In this document: positions 47,141-57,039 of the stretch, piece by piece
Numbering within the stretch: the first letter of the stretch is position 1
How the letters are laid out: each line of letters starts with the position of its first letter
Assembly (NCBI GenBank): GCA_963677445.2
Contig: CAXXGF010000048.1
Location: forward strand, 124,001-188,000
Length of the DNA stretch: 64,000 nucleotides
Source of the DNA: G963677445 sp963677445
Lineage (GTDB): Bacteria > Bacteroidota > Ignavibacteria > Ignavibacteriales > Melioribacteraceae
Reading direction: 5' to 3'
Translations under genes and position numbers: made by a program
The notes under the pieces: model-generated
The model's input: the letters and a program-made list of their open reading frames with translations, nothing else
What the model was told of the DNA's origin: nothing
Database searches by the model: none

Positions 47141-47980
47141 ATGATTGAAATACTGAATATACTTGTCCAATTTGGCAGCCTGGTTTTTTTTATTCTCCTC
47201 ATGGTAATCTGGAGGCAGTTGAAAGAGGAAATAACCGAATATAACAGGTTCGCGAAAAGGCTGGCGCATTTAATCGTGCTTCTTACTCTGGCCACCACTC
47301 TTTATGTAATTGTCCTCAAGCCCTATAAAATATTAGCTATCATACATGTAATTGTGTCTGTATTTTCATGGTTAACATTCGCGGCTCTTATTTCGGCAGG
47401 AATATATTATTCCGAAAAAATCGGGGTAATCCATTTCACTTATCTGAATCCCCGTAAATACGCCGATAAAAAAGAAGAAGAACATCAGCCTGAAAATAAA
47501 AAGAAAAAATCTTTACCGATGATAAGAGATGCTTTTATAGTTATCCTGATTAATTTCACTATTGTCTTGATTATGACATACCTCTTTGACGCGGAATATA
47601 ACTCCTCTTCCAGGGATAACCTGACCGGGATTGTGGAGGTTGATGAAATAAGCTATTTTTCAGTTTTTATTATTTCCGGATACCTCGGGTTTTATGGCAT
47701 GACTGAAGAATTGATCTTCAGATTTTTTCTGCCGTGCTATCTGATCTATAAACTTAACCTGAAAGGTTGGACTGTCTGGTATATATTTATAATCTCAAAT
47801 ATGATATTTGCTCTTCTTCATTACCCCACCGCGGATCTCTATGGAATTCAATATCTAAGTACTTTTATTATGGGAATGCTGCTTTTCTGGCTGGTTCGGA
47901 AACATGGGATTGAAAGCGCGATGTTCGCCCATTTTACAAATAATTTTTTTGCCGGAATGATACTTATGCCTTTTGTCTGA
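47141..47980 (+). CDS. CPBP-family intramembrane metalloprotease (CAAX protease-like)
   Basis: 279 aa, about seven hydrophobic segments. The conserved motifs of the family are present in order: EELIFRFF (glutamates, about residue 190), ALLHYPTADL (histidine, about 228) and FAHFTNNFF (C-terminal H/N motif, about 265). In bacteria such proteins process or protect exported peptides. A 6-bp gap to the downstream ferredoxin-type gene implies co-transcription. Confidence 0.85.
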   Translation: MIEILNILVQFGSLVFFILLMVIWRQLKEEITEYNRFAKRLAHLIVLLTLATTLYVIVLKPYKILAIIHVIVSVFSWLTFAALISAGIYYSEKIGVIHFTYLNPRKYADKKEEEHQPENKKKKSLPMIRDAFIVILINFTIVLIMTYLFDAEYNSSSRDNLTGIVEVDEISYFSVFIISGYLGFYGMTEELIFRFFLPCYLIYKLNLKGWTVWYIFIISNMIFALLHYPTADLYGIQYLSTFIMGMLLFWLVRKHGIESAMFAHFTNNFFAGMILMPFV

Positions 47981-47986
47981 AAAATT

Positions 47987-49042
47987 ATGAAAAACTACAG
48001 TAAAACAGTAATATACTTCTTTTCAGGAACAGGCAACGCGAAAAACGCCGCGGGATGGATCGCGGCCGACGCGGGAAAATATGGAATAGAAAACAAGGTC
48101 ATCAATATTGCCTCCGATAATGTTTTCCTTCCTGAGAATCCCGATTCAGAAACCCTTCTGGGTTTTTGTTTTCCCACTCACGGATTTAACGCGCCCCCGA
48201 TAATGCTCAGGTTCCTGATAAATTTCCCTAAGGGCAATTCAGATGTATTTATTCTTAATACCAGGGGAGGCACAAAACTGGGCCCCCTTTATTTCCCGGG
48301 ATTGAGCGGAGCGGCGCAAATTCTCCCCGCGGCAATTCTCAAATTAAAAGGATATAATATATCAGGCTTCCGCCCTCTCGATCTTCCCTCCAACTGGCTT
48401 TCCCTTCACCCCGCTTTAAGGGGAACTGCTGTAACCCAGATTTATAAACGATGCAGGGAAATAATTTCCCGGTTTACAGAAAAAATATTCAACGGCAAAA
48501 AAGTGTGGCGCGGACTTTATGACCTGCCGCTCGATCTGCTAATACTGCCGATATCTATTGCCTATTATTTTTTCGGACGTTTTTTACTGGCAAAAACTTT
48601 TTATGCCGATGAAAAATGCAACAACTGCGGAGCCTGTATAAAGAACTGCCCGGTAAACGCTATAGAACTTGTCGGGGGAAAACCTTTCTGGAATTTTGAG
48701 TGTGAAAGCTGCATGAAATGTATGACCGGATGCCCTGAAAAAGCGATACAGACTTCACATGGTTTTTCCATCTCCCTCTGGATACTCCCCGGGATTATCC
48801 TTCCCCCCCTGATTTCGTGGTTTTCCCTGCGACTCGGGTATGAAACCTTTTATCAGGAACATGAATCATCCATTCTTTTCACCTTATTTAATGCGGCTTT
48901 CACATTCGGGCTTGTCTGGATTATGTACAGGTTGATGCACAAGATCAAAACGTTCAGTCTTCCACGGTTATTTCTGAAATTTACCAGCCTGACCAGGTTA
49001 AAATTCTGGGGCCGGTACCGCGCTCCGAAAAACATCAGATAA
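47987..49042 (+). CDS. EFR1-type flavodoxin-ferredoxin fusion
   Basis: 351 aa. The N-terminal flavodoxin-like domain opens with VIYFFSGTGNAKNAA, the FMN phosphate loop. A membrane-like segment lies near residue 185. Two 4Fe-4S clusters follow: CNNCGACIKNCP (about 208) and CESCMKCMTGCP (about 239). The C-terminus has further hydrophobic helices, suggesting membrane association. This domain combination is an electron-transfer family of unknown partner. Directly downstream of the CPBP protease. Confidence 0.85.
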   Translation: MKNYSKTVIYFFSGTGNAKNAAGWIAADAGKYGIENKVINIASDNVFLPENPDSETLLGFCFPTHGFNAPPIMLRFLINFPKGNSDVFILNTRGGTKLGPLYFPGLSGAAQILPAAILKLKGYNISGFRPLDLPSNWLSLHPALRGTAVTQIYKRCREIISRFTEKIFNGKKVWRGLYDLPLDLLILPISIAYYFFGRFLLAKTFYADEKCNNCGACIKNCPVNAIELVGGKPFWNFECESCMKCMTGCPEKAIQTSHGFSISLWILPGIILPPLISWFSLRLGYETFYQEHESSILFTLFNAAFTFGLVWIMYRLMHKIKTFSLPRLFLKFTSLTRLKFWGRYRAPKNIR

Positions 49043-49819
49043 CAAAAAATCTCACCGGGGTATATGCTCTGCGTCACATTCACCTTGTCTTTAGAACAAT
49101 AATGGCGGCATCCGAACGTAAACGAGACCAAAACCATCTTCCTTAATTTTAGTCATTCAGTCATTCAGGTAACATTGCATTATCCCAAAACATTTAAAAA
49201 TATTATATTTTATTAACCTCTCTTTTTCTGATCTTTTGGAATTATTCGAAAGGGACATAAAAGGATATTCTTTTATTCAGCAACCGCATATTCTTTTATT
49301 TTATTGTTATTAAATAAGTTGCAGGATTTCTACTCCTCTCTGTACCCGTTGAAAAAATCACTTGCCGTATTATATTACTTCTTTCAGACGACACAAAAAA
49401 AATTCTTTGCGATTCGGGAATAACTGGTTCTATCTGTTTATAATTAACCTGTGAACAATAAATATTCCCAATTAAATTATACCTTCAGTACATTTGACAG
49501 GGCGAATTAATCTATACCGTTATTATATACTCTTCATTTCTGACATTGGCAAAGATTTGAGTATTAAATTCACCTAACTTTTTATATTATAATATGTTAT
49601 CTACAAACAGTTAAAAGCTCAAAAGTAATTTAATGACTGGATGACCCTCTGAAATCAAGATGGACAAATTGGATGTCAGTTTGCGCTGGAACACATTCCC
49701 CCTTTCTCCGGTTTGAAAACAGCAGAGTAATTTAATAGATTTCGCCCTTCATTTTTACAAATTGAATTAGCGCGCGCATTATTCAAAAATGAACTAATTT
49801 CAATTACCAGGAGAATTAA
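49043..49819. other. 777-bp A/T-rich gene-free stretch
   Basis: No coding signal or repeat that I can support. ttggcaaagatttgag near 49544 has a loose resemblance to a sigma-54 promoter (GA for GC) but is too weak to call. It must contain the alpha-amylase promoter and leader. Confidence 0.4.
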
Positions 49820-52627
49820 ATGAAAGCTACCAAATTAAGAAGATATTACACTCTTTTATTTCTGATTTTTATATCATTTTTTATGATTCAAAACATAACA
49901 ATCGGTCAGAGAGCTGACTTTCTGATGGAAGGCTGGTACTGGGGCTACCCAAAAACATGTGAAGGCGCCGTATGGGCAGACACTTTAATGTCTAAAGCGA
50001 ATGATCTTGGTGAAGCCGGAATTACCTATGTATGGCTTCCTCCGATGTACAGAGCATACGATAATTGCGCGCAGACAAACGGCGGATATGATCCGATGGA
50101 TTTATATGACCTTGGAGAATTTGGACAGGGAGTCACTCATTTCGGCGCCCGGAATGACGTTGATCAAATGATCGCGGCCTTTGAATCTGCCGGAATTAAT
50201 GCAGTCGCGGATGTAATTCTCAATCATCGTCATGGCGGCGAACTTGAACCAAATCCCGCGGTTAAAGACTATATTGAGAATTTTTACTATACCGGTTCAG
50301 GCGGAACTCAGCCCTATCCGGCTAATATGGTTGTTTACGCTCTGCCGATTGGCGGAAGCACGGGAAGAGCTGCCGGTGATTATTACATTAAAGTCAAATC
50401 CAAGACCGGCAACTCTTATTTTTACAATATCAACTACCAGATAACAACCTGGACAGACCGCGTTTCATCCAACGGAATGTCCGGCGGAACCGAAGGTGAA
50501 CCCAACGGCGGCGGTGAATGTGGCGAACCAAGCAAAACCATCACACTCGGATATAGTTATACCGGTTCAACTGATAATTCGGGATGCGGCATTGATGAGT
50601 TTAAGCTCAATATAAGCTCTTCAGGATATAACAGCGCCGGCGATTATCTATATATCCACCTTCCGAATACATGGGAAGGTGAAAACCAGCATTTTTCAGA
50701 TCAGACAGTCTACGAAATTTACTACAATGGCAACGAAGTCGCGGAAGATTACCTGCTTTGCATGACCTGGACCGATTTTACCGCCATGCCGAGCGGACAG
50801 GGCGCGATGAACTTTAAAAACTTCAAGCCAAATGGAATAACTTCCACAAATCTGAATGGCGATATCGATTTCCCCAACTGGTTTTATGATTATGAAGAAT
50901 CTTCAACCCAGCAGACATATTCTACCCGCGGAGCTCTGGCAGACTGGGCAGACTGGCTATGGGAAGATGTCGGAGTAAGGGGATACAGAGTTGACGCCGT
51001 TAAACATTTCGAACCCTCCATGATGGGGTATATCTTTAATGATCTTTTTGTTTCGAACGGACATGCTCCGGGATTGATCGTGGGAGAATGGGTAGGAACC
51101 ACAAATGAATTATATACCTGGGTATCGGATGTAAAAAGTAATATGAGCGCTTCGGCAAATGCCAATATCGATATTAAAGCTTTCGATTTTCCGCTGCGTT
51201 TTGCGTTAAAAGATGTTTGTGATAATGGCTATGACGCGAGAAATATCTTTACCGCCGGCACAGTTAATTCAACCGGTTTGACGGGGGAAAATATCGTTAC
51301 TTTTATCGATAACCACGATTTTGGCGACAGGGCAATGACAATAGGACCCGAAATTATCAACAACAAAGAACTGGCTTATACTTATATTCTCACCGATAAC
51401 CAGATCGGCCTTCCGATGATATATTATAAGGACTATTATAATTATAATCTCAAGAGTTATATTGATCCTGTTATAGCAATTCACAATACCTATATCTACG
51501 GTTCTTCCAAAGTCACTTACCTGAATAAAACGGGAACTTCATTTAACCCGGTTTATAACAGTGGTTCGGCAAACAGAACTTTATTATACCAGTTGAAAGG
51601 AAGCGCCTATAATGATAATAAGGAAGTGGTAGTAGCGATAAACTTCAGTACAAGCGCGTTGAATGTCTGGGTTACATTAGATAACACCTCCTCTATAACA
51701 GATACAAAATTCTCCGATGTTTCAGGAAACGCCATCAACCCGACTACCTATAAACAGACTGACGACAGAATTCAGCTCAGAGTCCCGGCTCAAAGTTATG
51801 CTATTTGGGTCGAAGGTGATCCGGTTGCTAACCCGGTAACAGAAGAATCTGACTATTCAGCTTCTGAATTCCAGATATTCACCGGGAACTCGATAACAGG
51901 AGGACTTTCACAGACCACAGCGGATGACGATTCTTACGCCATATTGCGGTCCACCTTTGGTTCAGGAGCCACCTTCTGGGGCGTCGATTTTGACATTGAC
52001 GAAGATGAAGATGCCATCACCAAAATTTCTATTGAATATAATGGCTATGAAAAAGGACTTGGCGGCAGTTCCGACCTCGAATTCCAGCTTCTTGGAATTT
52101 CTGATGATTATATCTACTCAACCACTTTTAACGATGGGAATGACCATGATGTGAACTTCAATGTGTCTCAAAATCCATCAAATTTTGTTTTTGATAATGC
52201 CGGACAAAACCAGGTTCATTTGCACTGCCTTTCCACCTGGAGCTCGGGAAGCACAAAAATTCTTGTGACCGGAGTGGATTATGTTCACCTGACAGTGGAA
52301 TATGAAACAGAAGGAGGAGGAATCGGGAAATCTAATTATGTCGCCGAAATAAATCCCCTGCCTTCGCAATTTATGCTTAACCGGAATTACCCCAATCCAT
52401 TTAATCCTTCAACACATATTTCATTCTCAATTCCTGAAAATGGTTATACAACTTTGAAGGTATATAATTCAATCGGTCAGGAGATATCAAATCTGATCAG
52501 CCAGAATATGGAAGCAGGAAAACATAGCGCTGTATGGAACGCTTACGGCTTTTCAAGCGGCATCTATTTCTGTGAGCTGACATGGAATGGTAAGAGACAG
52601 GTTCAAAAAATGGTTCTGACAAAATAG
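49820..52627 (+). CDS. Secreted alpha-amylase (GH13) with T9SS domain
   Basis: 935 aa. After a signal peptide the GH13 barrel shows region I DVILNHRH (about residue 131), region II GYRVDAVKH (nucleophile Asp, about 390), region III GEW (acid/base Glu, about 421) and region IV FIDNHD (about 496). An unusually large domain B-like insert (about 150-330, Gly/Ser/Thr-rich with three cysteines) separates regions I and II. An extra beta-sandwich (about 670-840) precedes the sorting domain (LNRNYPNPFNPSTHISF, ending VQKMVLTK). It probably hydrolyses starch or glycogen outside the cell. An SD AGGAG lies upstream of the ATG. Intact. Confidence 0.93.
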   Translation: MKATKLRRYYTLLFLIFISFFMIQNITIGQRADFLMEGWYWGYPKTCEGAVWADTLMSKANDLGEAGITYVWLPPMYRAYDNCAQTNGGYDPMDLYDLGEFGQGVTHFGARNDVDQMIAAFESAGINAVADVILNHRHGGELEPNPAVKDYIENFYYTGSGGTQPYPANMVVYALPIGGSTGRAAGDYYIKVKSKTGNSYFYNINYQITTWTDRVSSNGMSGGTEGEPNGGGECGEPSKTITLGYSYTGSTDNSGCGIDEFKLNISSSGYNSAGDYLYIHLPNTWEGENQHFSDQTVYEIYYNGNEVAEDYLLCMTWTDFTAMPSGQGAMNFKNFKPNGITSTNLNGDIDFPNWFYDYEESSTQQTYSTRGALADWADWLWEDVGVRGYRVDAVKHFEPSMMGYIFNDLFVSNGHAPGLIVGEWVGTTNELYTWVSDVKSNMSASANANIDIKAFDFPLRFALKDVCDNGYDARNIFTAGTVNSTGLTGENIVTFIDNHDFGDRAMTIGPEIINNKELAYTYILTDNQIGLPMIYYKDYYNYNLKSYIDPVIAIHNTYIYGSSKVTYLNKTGTSFNPVYNSGSANRTLLYQLKGSAYNDNKEVVVAINFSTSALNVWVTLDNTSSITDTKFSDVSGNAINPTTYKQTDDRIQLRVPAQSYAIWVEGDPVANPVTEESDYSASEFQIFTGNSITGGLSQTTADDDSYAILRSTFGSGATFWGVDFDIDEDEDAITKISIEYNGYEKGLGGSSDLEFQLLGISDDYIYSTTFNDGNDHDVNFNVSQNPSNFVFDNAGQNQVHLHCLSTWSSGSTKILVTGVDYVHLTVEYETEGGGIGKSNYVAEINPLPSQFMLNRNYPNPFNPSTHISFSIPENGYTTLKVYNSIGQEISNLISQNMEAGKHSAVWNAYGFSSGIYFCELTWNGKRQVQKMVLTK

Positions 52628-52677
52628 GGAAATAAGTCAGACTCTAAGAATTGCCGGGTTTTGCAATTTATTAGAAT

Positions 52678-52715
52678 GTAAAGGAATCCGGAGAGCCTTT
52701 TCCGGGTTCCTTTAC
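52678..52715. terminator. Bidirectional terminator
   Basis: A long stem gtaaaggaa-ccgg / ccgg-ttcctttac with small bulges, between the amylase (plus) and the methyltransferase (minus), overlapping the methyltransferase stop. Confidence 0.8.
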
Positions 52716-53917
52716 TTTGTTTTAACGCAAAAAAACATAACCTTTTCTCTCCCGGGTCCTGAAGTAAAAATAAGAAACTCCTCCCCCCCTTCGCCGATAT
52801 TAAACTTTTTTCTGAGCTTTTCGACTGACCAGGGAAAATCCTTTCTGACAAGGTTGACTTTTTTTATTCCTTTTTTCTTCAGCCATCTTTTGATTTCTTT
52901 TTCCCTGAAGGGTATTGTTTCCTCAATTCTGAATACCCTGCCGGGAAAACAGGGGATTTTTTTCAACGAAGTCAGGAATACCCCCTGGTTAATAATTACT
53001 TCTAATTTGAAATCGCGCGCGAGCCTGCGCGAAAGTCCCGACTTTATTATAGCCGAATCAGGTTCATATAAAAATTCTCCGGGGTTATCAGCAATATTAA
53101 AATCGCCATCCTCTCCCCATTTCTGTGACAAAATAAATGGCGCGCGCTCACTTCCACTCAGTACGGCTGCTTCAATCACAGGAATATTTTCATCCGGCAG
53201 AGATGAATTCATTATTATAAGAACCTCCTTAACCTCCCCTCCAACGGAAATAATTGTAATTCGTTCTATCCTTCTGAAAATCCTTAAGGCCTCGGTTATA
53301 TCAAATGCGGGAGCAACTTTTATACATATTTTATCCGCCCGGCTGAAAAGAAGAGCAAGATTACCGGGAATATCAGGACTATAATAATTTATATCTACAC
53401 TCCTTTTATCCCCCCGCCGCCTTGATGGATCGGCATATATCCAGTCGAATCGGCTCTTATTATTTTGAAGGAATTTTATCCCGTCATCCGAAAAGGTCTT
53501 TATATTATTTTTTTTTGAAAAGAAAAGGTTATAATCGAAGATATCTTTCAAAAGCTGATTTTTTTCACAATAGAGATACTCATTAAAATTACGTGAGAGA
53601 AAATAAGTGTCAGCTCCCAACCCCCCTGTTATATCGATTCCCCTGACTCCCGAAATAAATGAAGATTTATACTTTGCCGCAATTTCCCCGGTTGCCTGTT
53701 CAAGAGCGAGAGAATCAAAAATTCTGAAAAAATTTAATGATGGCAGTTTTTTGGAAGCTTTTTTACGGCACTTAATCTGTTCGGCAATTGCCCTTGCCGG
53801 CAATTTACTGTCACGAAACTTAAGCGCGAACTCGGCCGGATCTCTGTTTTCAAATTCCAGGATATAATTATATATGGAGGGGTCCTGAAGCTCTATGAAT
53901 TCCTGAGGTGTGATCAT
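52712..53917 (-). CDS. Class I SAM-dependent methyltransferase, THUMP-like domain family
   Basis: 401 aa. A helical N-terminus (about 1-75) is followed by a Rossmann methyltransferase with GIDITGGLGADTYFLS (SAM loop, about 92), YADPSRRRGDK (DPSRR motif, about 160) and APAFDI. A THUMP-like C-terminal region follows (about 300-401). The D-P-S-R-R motif and length match the uncharacterised THUMP-like-domain methyltransferases of Bacteroidota. RNA is the likely substrate. The ATG lies 7 bp past the T-tract of the upstream gene's terminator, with no clear SD, so a leaderless start or an internal start is possible. Confidence 0.85.
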   Translation of the reverse strand: MITPQEFIELQDPSIYNYILEFENRDPAEFALKFRDSKLPARAIAEQIKCRKKASKKLPSLNFFRIFDSLALEQATGEIAAKYKSSFISGVRGIDITGGLGADTYFLSRNFNEYLYCEKNQLLKDIFDYNLFFSKKNNIKTFSDDGIKFLQNNKSRFDWIYADPSRRRGDKRSVDINYYSPDIPGNLALLFSRADKICIKVAPAFDITEALRIFRRIERITIISVGGEVKEVLIIMNSSLPDENIPVIEAAVLSGSERAPFILSQKWGEDGDFNIADNPGEFLYEPDSAIIKSGLSRRLARDFKLEVIINQGVFLTSLKKIPCFPGRVFRIEETIPFREKEIKRWLKKKGIKKVNLVRKDFPWSVEKLRKKFNIGEGGEEFLIFTSGPGREKVMFFCVKTK

Positions 53918-53921
53918 AAAA

Positions 53922-53946
53922 AAAGGAGGGGAGGAAACCCCTCCCT
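53922..53946 (-). terminator. Terminator of the M1 aminopeptidase gene
   Basis: A 7-bp ggagggg/cccctcc stem followed on the minus strand by about eight T. The next gene's start codon lies within a few bases, so the hairpin may also regulate that start. Confidence 0.7.
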
Positions 53947-53964
53947 TACGAAAATGGCTGAAAT

Positions 53965-55938
53965 TTATTTGAGCAGCATCATTTTTCTTGAATCAGAAAA
54001 AGCGCCCGCTTCAAGTTTATAGATATATACACCGCTCGCGAGAGCAGGTGAAAAATCTGTTGTATTCAGTTTAATAAAATGTTTCCCGGCCTGCTGAACA
54101 TCACTTTTAAGCAAAGCAATCTCATGTCCGAGCATATCATAAAGTTTAAGGCTGACTTCTGTTTCCTCAGGAATATAATAATGAATCGTCGTTGAAGGAT
54201 TAAAAGGATTCGGATAATTCTGGAACAGGTGATACTGATTCAGCTCTATTTCCTCACCATCAGTTCCTGTAACACCAAGAATGTCTTTCATTATCCAGTT
54301 GCCGGGATCGAATTCTATTCCGGTCGGTATTCCTTCTACGTCAAATTCAAAATCCTGTTCCTGCTGATCATTAAAGACCGTAACAATGGTATCACCATCG
54401 GCAAAGTTAACTTTAATCTGAATAGGCATTGTAAAAAATGTCGGGTTGCTGTTAGTTGACTGTGAAATGGTCATATGAACTGATGAGGTCGCGCCGCCAT
54501 AATTATTGTAACCCCAGTCATATGAATATTTTGGATAGTTTTCACCATAATGCCATTCATCAAAGAAATAATCAAGATCAACACCTGATACATCCTCAGC
54601 GACAAGTTTAAAATCATCAATTCCGGCAACACCATAAGCATAGTCGGGATGGCTGGCATAGGTTTTCATTACATCAAAGAAAACATCATCACCCAGTACG
54701 CCTCTTAACATATGAAGAACAACAGCGCCTTTATTATATGATAAGGCATAATTAAAAATAGTGCCTGTACCGCTTATATCCTGAACATAGAGTGATCCGA
54801 CAGCATTTTTCGCGGCTCCCCAGTTTGGCGGCTCAATTTTGTTCAGAATATATTCATCATAATATTCTTTGCCGTAAGCTTCCTCAAAATATACAGCTTC
54901 AGAATAAGTGGCAAAACCTTCATTTATCCAGATATTATGCCAGTCTATACATGTGATCTTGTCACCAAACCACTGGTGCGCAAGCTCGTGGGCAATTGTT
55001 TGTTCGGAATAACTGCCGATTGAGGTACAGGTCTGATGCTCCATCGCGCCGCCCCAGCCAAATTCGGCATGGCCATATTTTTCACGCAGAAAAGGATAGT
55101 CGCCATATTTTTCGGTAAAAACCTCTATCATATAGGGAGTTTTATCCAGGGCGTCTTTTCTAACGGCGTCCCAGTTTTCGGGGTAATTAAAATGATGAAT
55201 AGGCATTGAATCTGTATCAGTATAATGGAAATAATTAACATATTCCTCATAATTTGTTATTGCCATCGAAATCAGGTAATGAGCGATCGGATAGCTGTTT
55301 TTCCATTTGTAGGTTTTAGTGCCGTCTCCGTTATCCACAACTTCCTGCAGTGTACCGTTGGAAACCGATACCATATCTTCATCGGCAGTCATCCACATAT
55401 CTGAAGAGTCCGCTTTATCTGATGGAGCATCCTTGGCCGGCCACCAGTCGCTTGAACCGTACGGCTCACTCAATGTCCAGATTACAGGTTGTCCCGCGTG
55501 GGTTGTATTTTCATAACTTCCAAATCCCGAGCTGCCGGGAACTCCCTGGTAGTATATATCGGCTGAAAATTCTTCATCGGCAGCGTATGCTCTTTCGAGT
55601 GTAATTGTAACCTTATCATTCTGATGGTTAAAAACAAGACTTCCGCTTTCATTTTTTACCGAATCGACAGTCATGGTTGTCTGAAGATCGAGAAAAAACT
55701 GGGTCAGATCAGCGGTTACAGCTCTTGCCCTTACTGTAACCATTCCTGTAAGATAGTTCGGGCTGTGTGAGATATTAAGATCAAGTCCGTAGTATGTCAC
55801 ATCGATATTAGAATCACCGGGATAATTTGCTTTGGCCAGTTTCATTAAATGTTCAAGATGTTTCTCCATAATGACTTCATCCTGGGCAAATAAGGATATA
55901 TTGAAGAAAATCAGTAATAGTATCACTATTTTTTTCAT
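53965..55938 (-). CDS. Secreted M1-family aminopeptidase with T9SS domain
   Basis: 657 aa. A signal peptide is followed by an N-terminal beta domain and the gluzincin catalytic domain. It has GWGGAMEHQT (the exopeptidase GxMEN-like motif, about 293), HELAHQWFGDK (HExxH zinc site, about 315) and WINEGFATYSE (third zinc ligand Glu). A short linker domain precedes the sorting domain (FQNYPNPFNPSTTIHY, ending DSRKMMLLK). It cleaves N-terminal residues of extracellular peptides. Intact; monocistronic with a terminator. Confidence 0.92.
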   Translation of the reverse strand: MKKIVILLLIFFNISLFAQDEVIMEKHLEHLMKLAKANYPGDSNIDVTYYGLDLNISHSPNYLTGMVTVRARAVTADLTQFFLDLQTTMTVDSVKNESGSLVFNHQNDKVTITLERAYAADEEFSADIYYQGVPGSSGFGSYENTTHAGQPVIWTLSEPYGSSDWWPAKDAPSDKADSSDMWMTADEDMVSVSNGTLQEVVDNGDGTKTYKWKNSYPIAHYLISMAITNYEEYVNYFHYTDTDSMPIHHFNYPENWDAVRKDALDKTPYMIEVFTEKYGDYPFLREKYGHAEFGWGGAMEHQTCTSIGSYSEQTIAHELAHQWFGDKITCIDWHNIWINEGFATYSEAVYFEEAYGKEYYDEYILNKIEPPNWGAAKNAVGSLYVQDISGTGTIFNYALSYNKGAVVLHMLRGVLGDDVFFDVMKTYASHPDYAYGVAGIDDFKLVAEDVSGVDLDYFFDEWHYGENYPKYSYDWGYNNYGGATSSVHMTISQSTNSNPTFFTMPIQIKVNFADGDTIVTVFNDQQEQDFEFDVEGIPTGIEFDPGNWIMKDILGVTGTDGEEIELNQYHLFQNYPNPFNPSTTIHYYIPEETEVSLKLYDMLGHEIALLKSDVQQAGKHFIKLNTTDFSPALASGVYIYKLEAGAFSDSRKMMLLK

Positions 55939-56075
55939 TTGTTCCTCATATTAGATTAAAGGTCCATTAAATTTAACAGATTATTAACTTTAAAGAAATG
56001 GAAAAATCCGCATCCATTCACATACAATAAACAACCAGGGGTAAAAAATTTACGTTCCCTGGCAAAAACTTTTCG

Positions 56076-56957
56076 TCAGTCATTTATTCCTTCAGGATCG
56101 ATATGGATTGTAGCTTCAATATCCATACTCTGCCTAAGAAGATTTTCCAGAAATTTTGTCTGTTTATGGGCATTATCCAGGTTTTCTTCTCCCGGCAGAC
56201 ATATATGAAATGTAACTTCCAGGTGATCGCCATACTGATGAAGATGAAAATGGTGCATGTTAAAATCAGTTCCCGCATGGGTTTTTATAACATCGCGTAT
56301 TTCACTTTTTAATTTCTCATCAGGTTTTTCTCCGAGCAGAACATGGGAAGATTCATAAAATATCTCCCAGGCAACCTTCAGAATAAAAATGGTAACAATC
56401 AAACCGAGCGCCCCGTCTATCCACCAGAAATAATCGCTCAGAAATACTCCCGCGAGTATTATTAACGATGTTACAGCGTCACTTCTGTGATGCCATGCAT
56501 CGGCTTTCAGCGCTTTGCTCTTCATTCTTTTCGCGGCAAAAAAGGCAAATTGCGCGAGGCCTTCTTTCACCAAAACAGAAACGGCGGTTACAACAATCGC
56601 CGCCGTGCCAAAAACAACCTGTTTTTTTTCGACAAGCTGGTTAATCGCTTCAACAAAAAAGTTTATTCCTACTACAGCAAGTAATGTCGCTATTACTATC
56701 GCGGCTATAAGTTCAGCGCGGCCATGTCCGAAAGGATGTTCCTCATCGGGGGGTTTTTGTGAAGCCCAGAATCCGAATATTATAACAATTGAGGATAAAG
56801 TATCTGAAAGTGTATGCCAAGCATCGGCAATCAGGGCAACCGATCCGGTAATCAACCCAACCCAAAGTTTAAGACCAAAAAGCAGTAAATTCATTACCGC
56901 TGAAAGCCAGCCTTCTATAAAACCAAGTTTTTTGCTATTATTGTTATTGCTCTTCAA
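56076..56957 (-). CDS. Cation diffusion facilitator (CDF) transporter
   Basis: 293 aa. Six hydrophobic segments are followed by a cytoplasmic C-terminal domain. Metal-site motifs are ALIADAWHTLSDTLS (helix 2, HxxxD) and ALKADAWHHRSDAVTS (helix 5, HxxxD). HPFGHGRAEL is the conserved loop. HHFHLHQYGDHLEVTFHI lies in the regulatory domain. Exports Zn2+, Fe2+, Mn2+ or similar; the exact metal is not assignable. Confidence 0.93.
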   Translation of the reverse strand: MKSNNNNSKKLGFIEGWLSAVMNLLLFGLKLWVGLITGSVALIADAWHTLSDTLSSIVIIFGFWASQKPPDEEHPFGHGRAELIAAIVIATLLAVVGINFFVEAINQLVEKKQVVFGTAAIVVTAVSVLVKEGLAQFAFFAAKRMKSKALKADAWHHRSDAVTSLIILAGVFLSDYFWWIDGALGLIVTIFILKVAWEIFYESSHVLLGEKPDEKLKSEIRDVIKTHAGTDFNMHHFHLHQYGDHLEVTFHICLPGEENLDNAHKQTKFLENLLRQSMDIEATIHIDPEGIND

Positions 56958-57039
56958 AAGATATCAATTGTTGTTTTTAACAGCTTTAAATTTATCGAAC
57001 TTTTTTGTGAAAGTAAAAAAAGAGAGAAAGTTATAAAAT

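Noticed and set aside
49544..49559. Sigma-54 promoter before the amylase
   Set aside because: The -24 half is weak, the -12 half has GA, and it lies over 250 bp from the gene.
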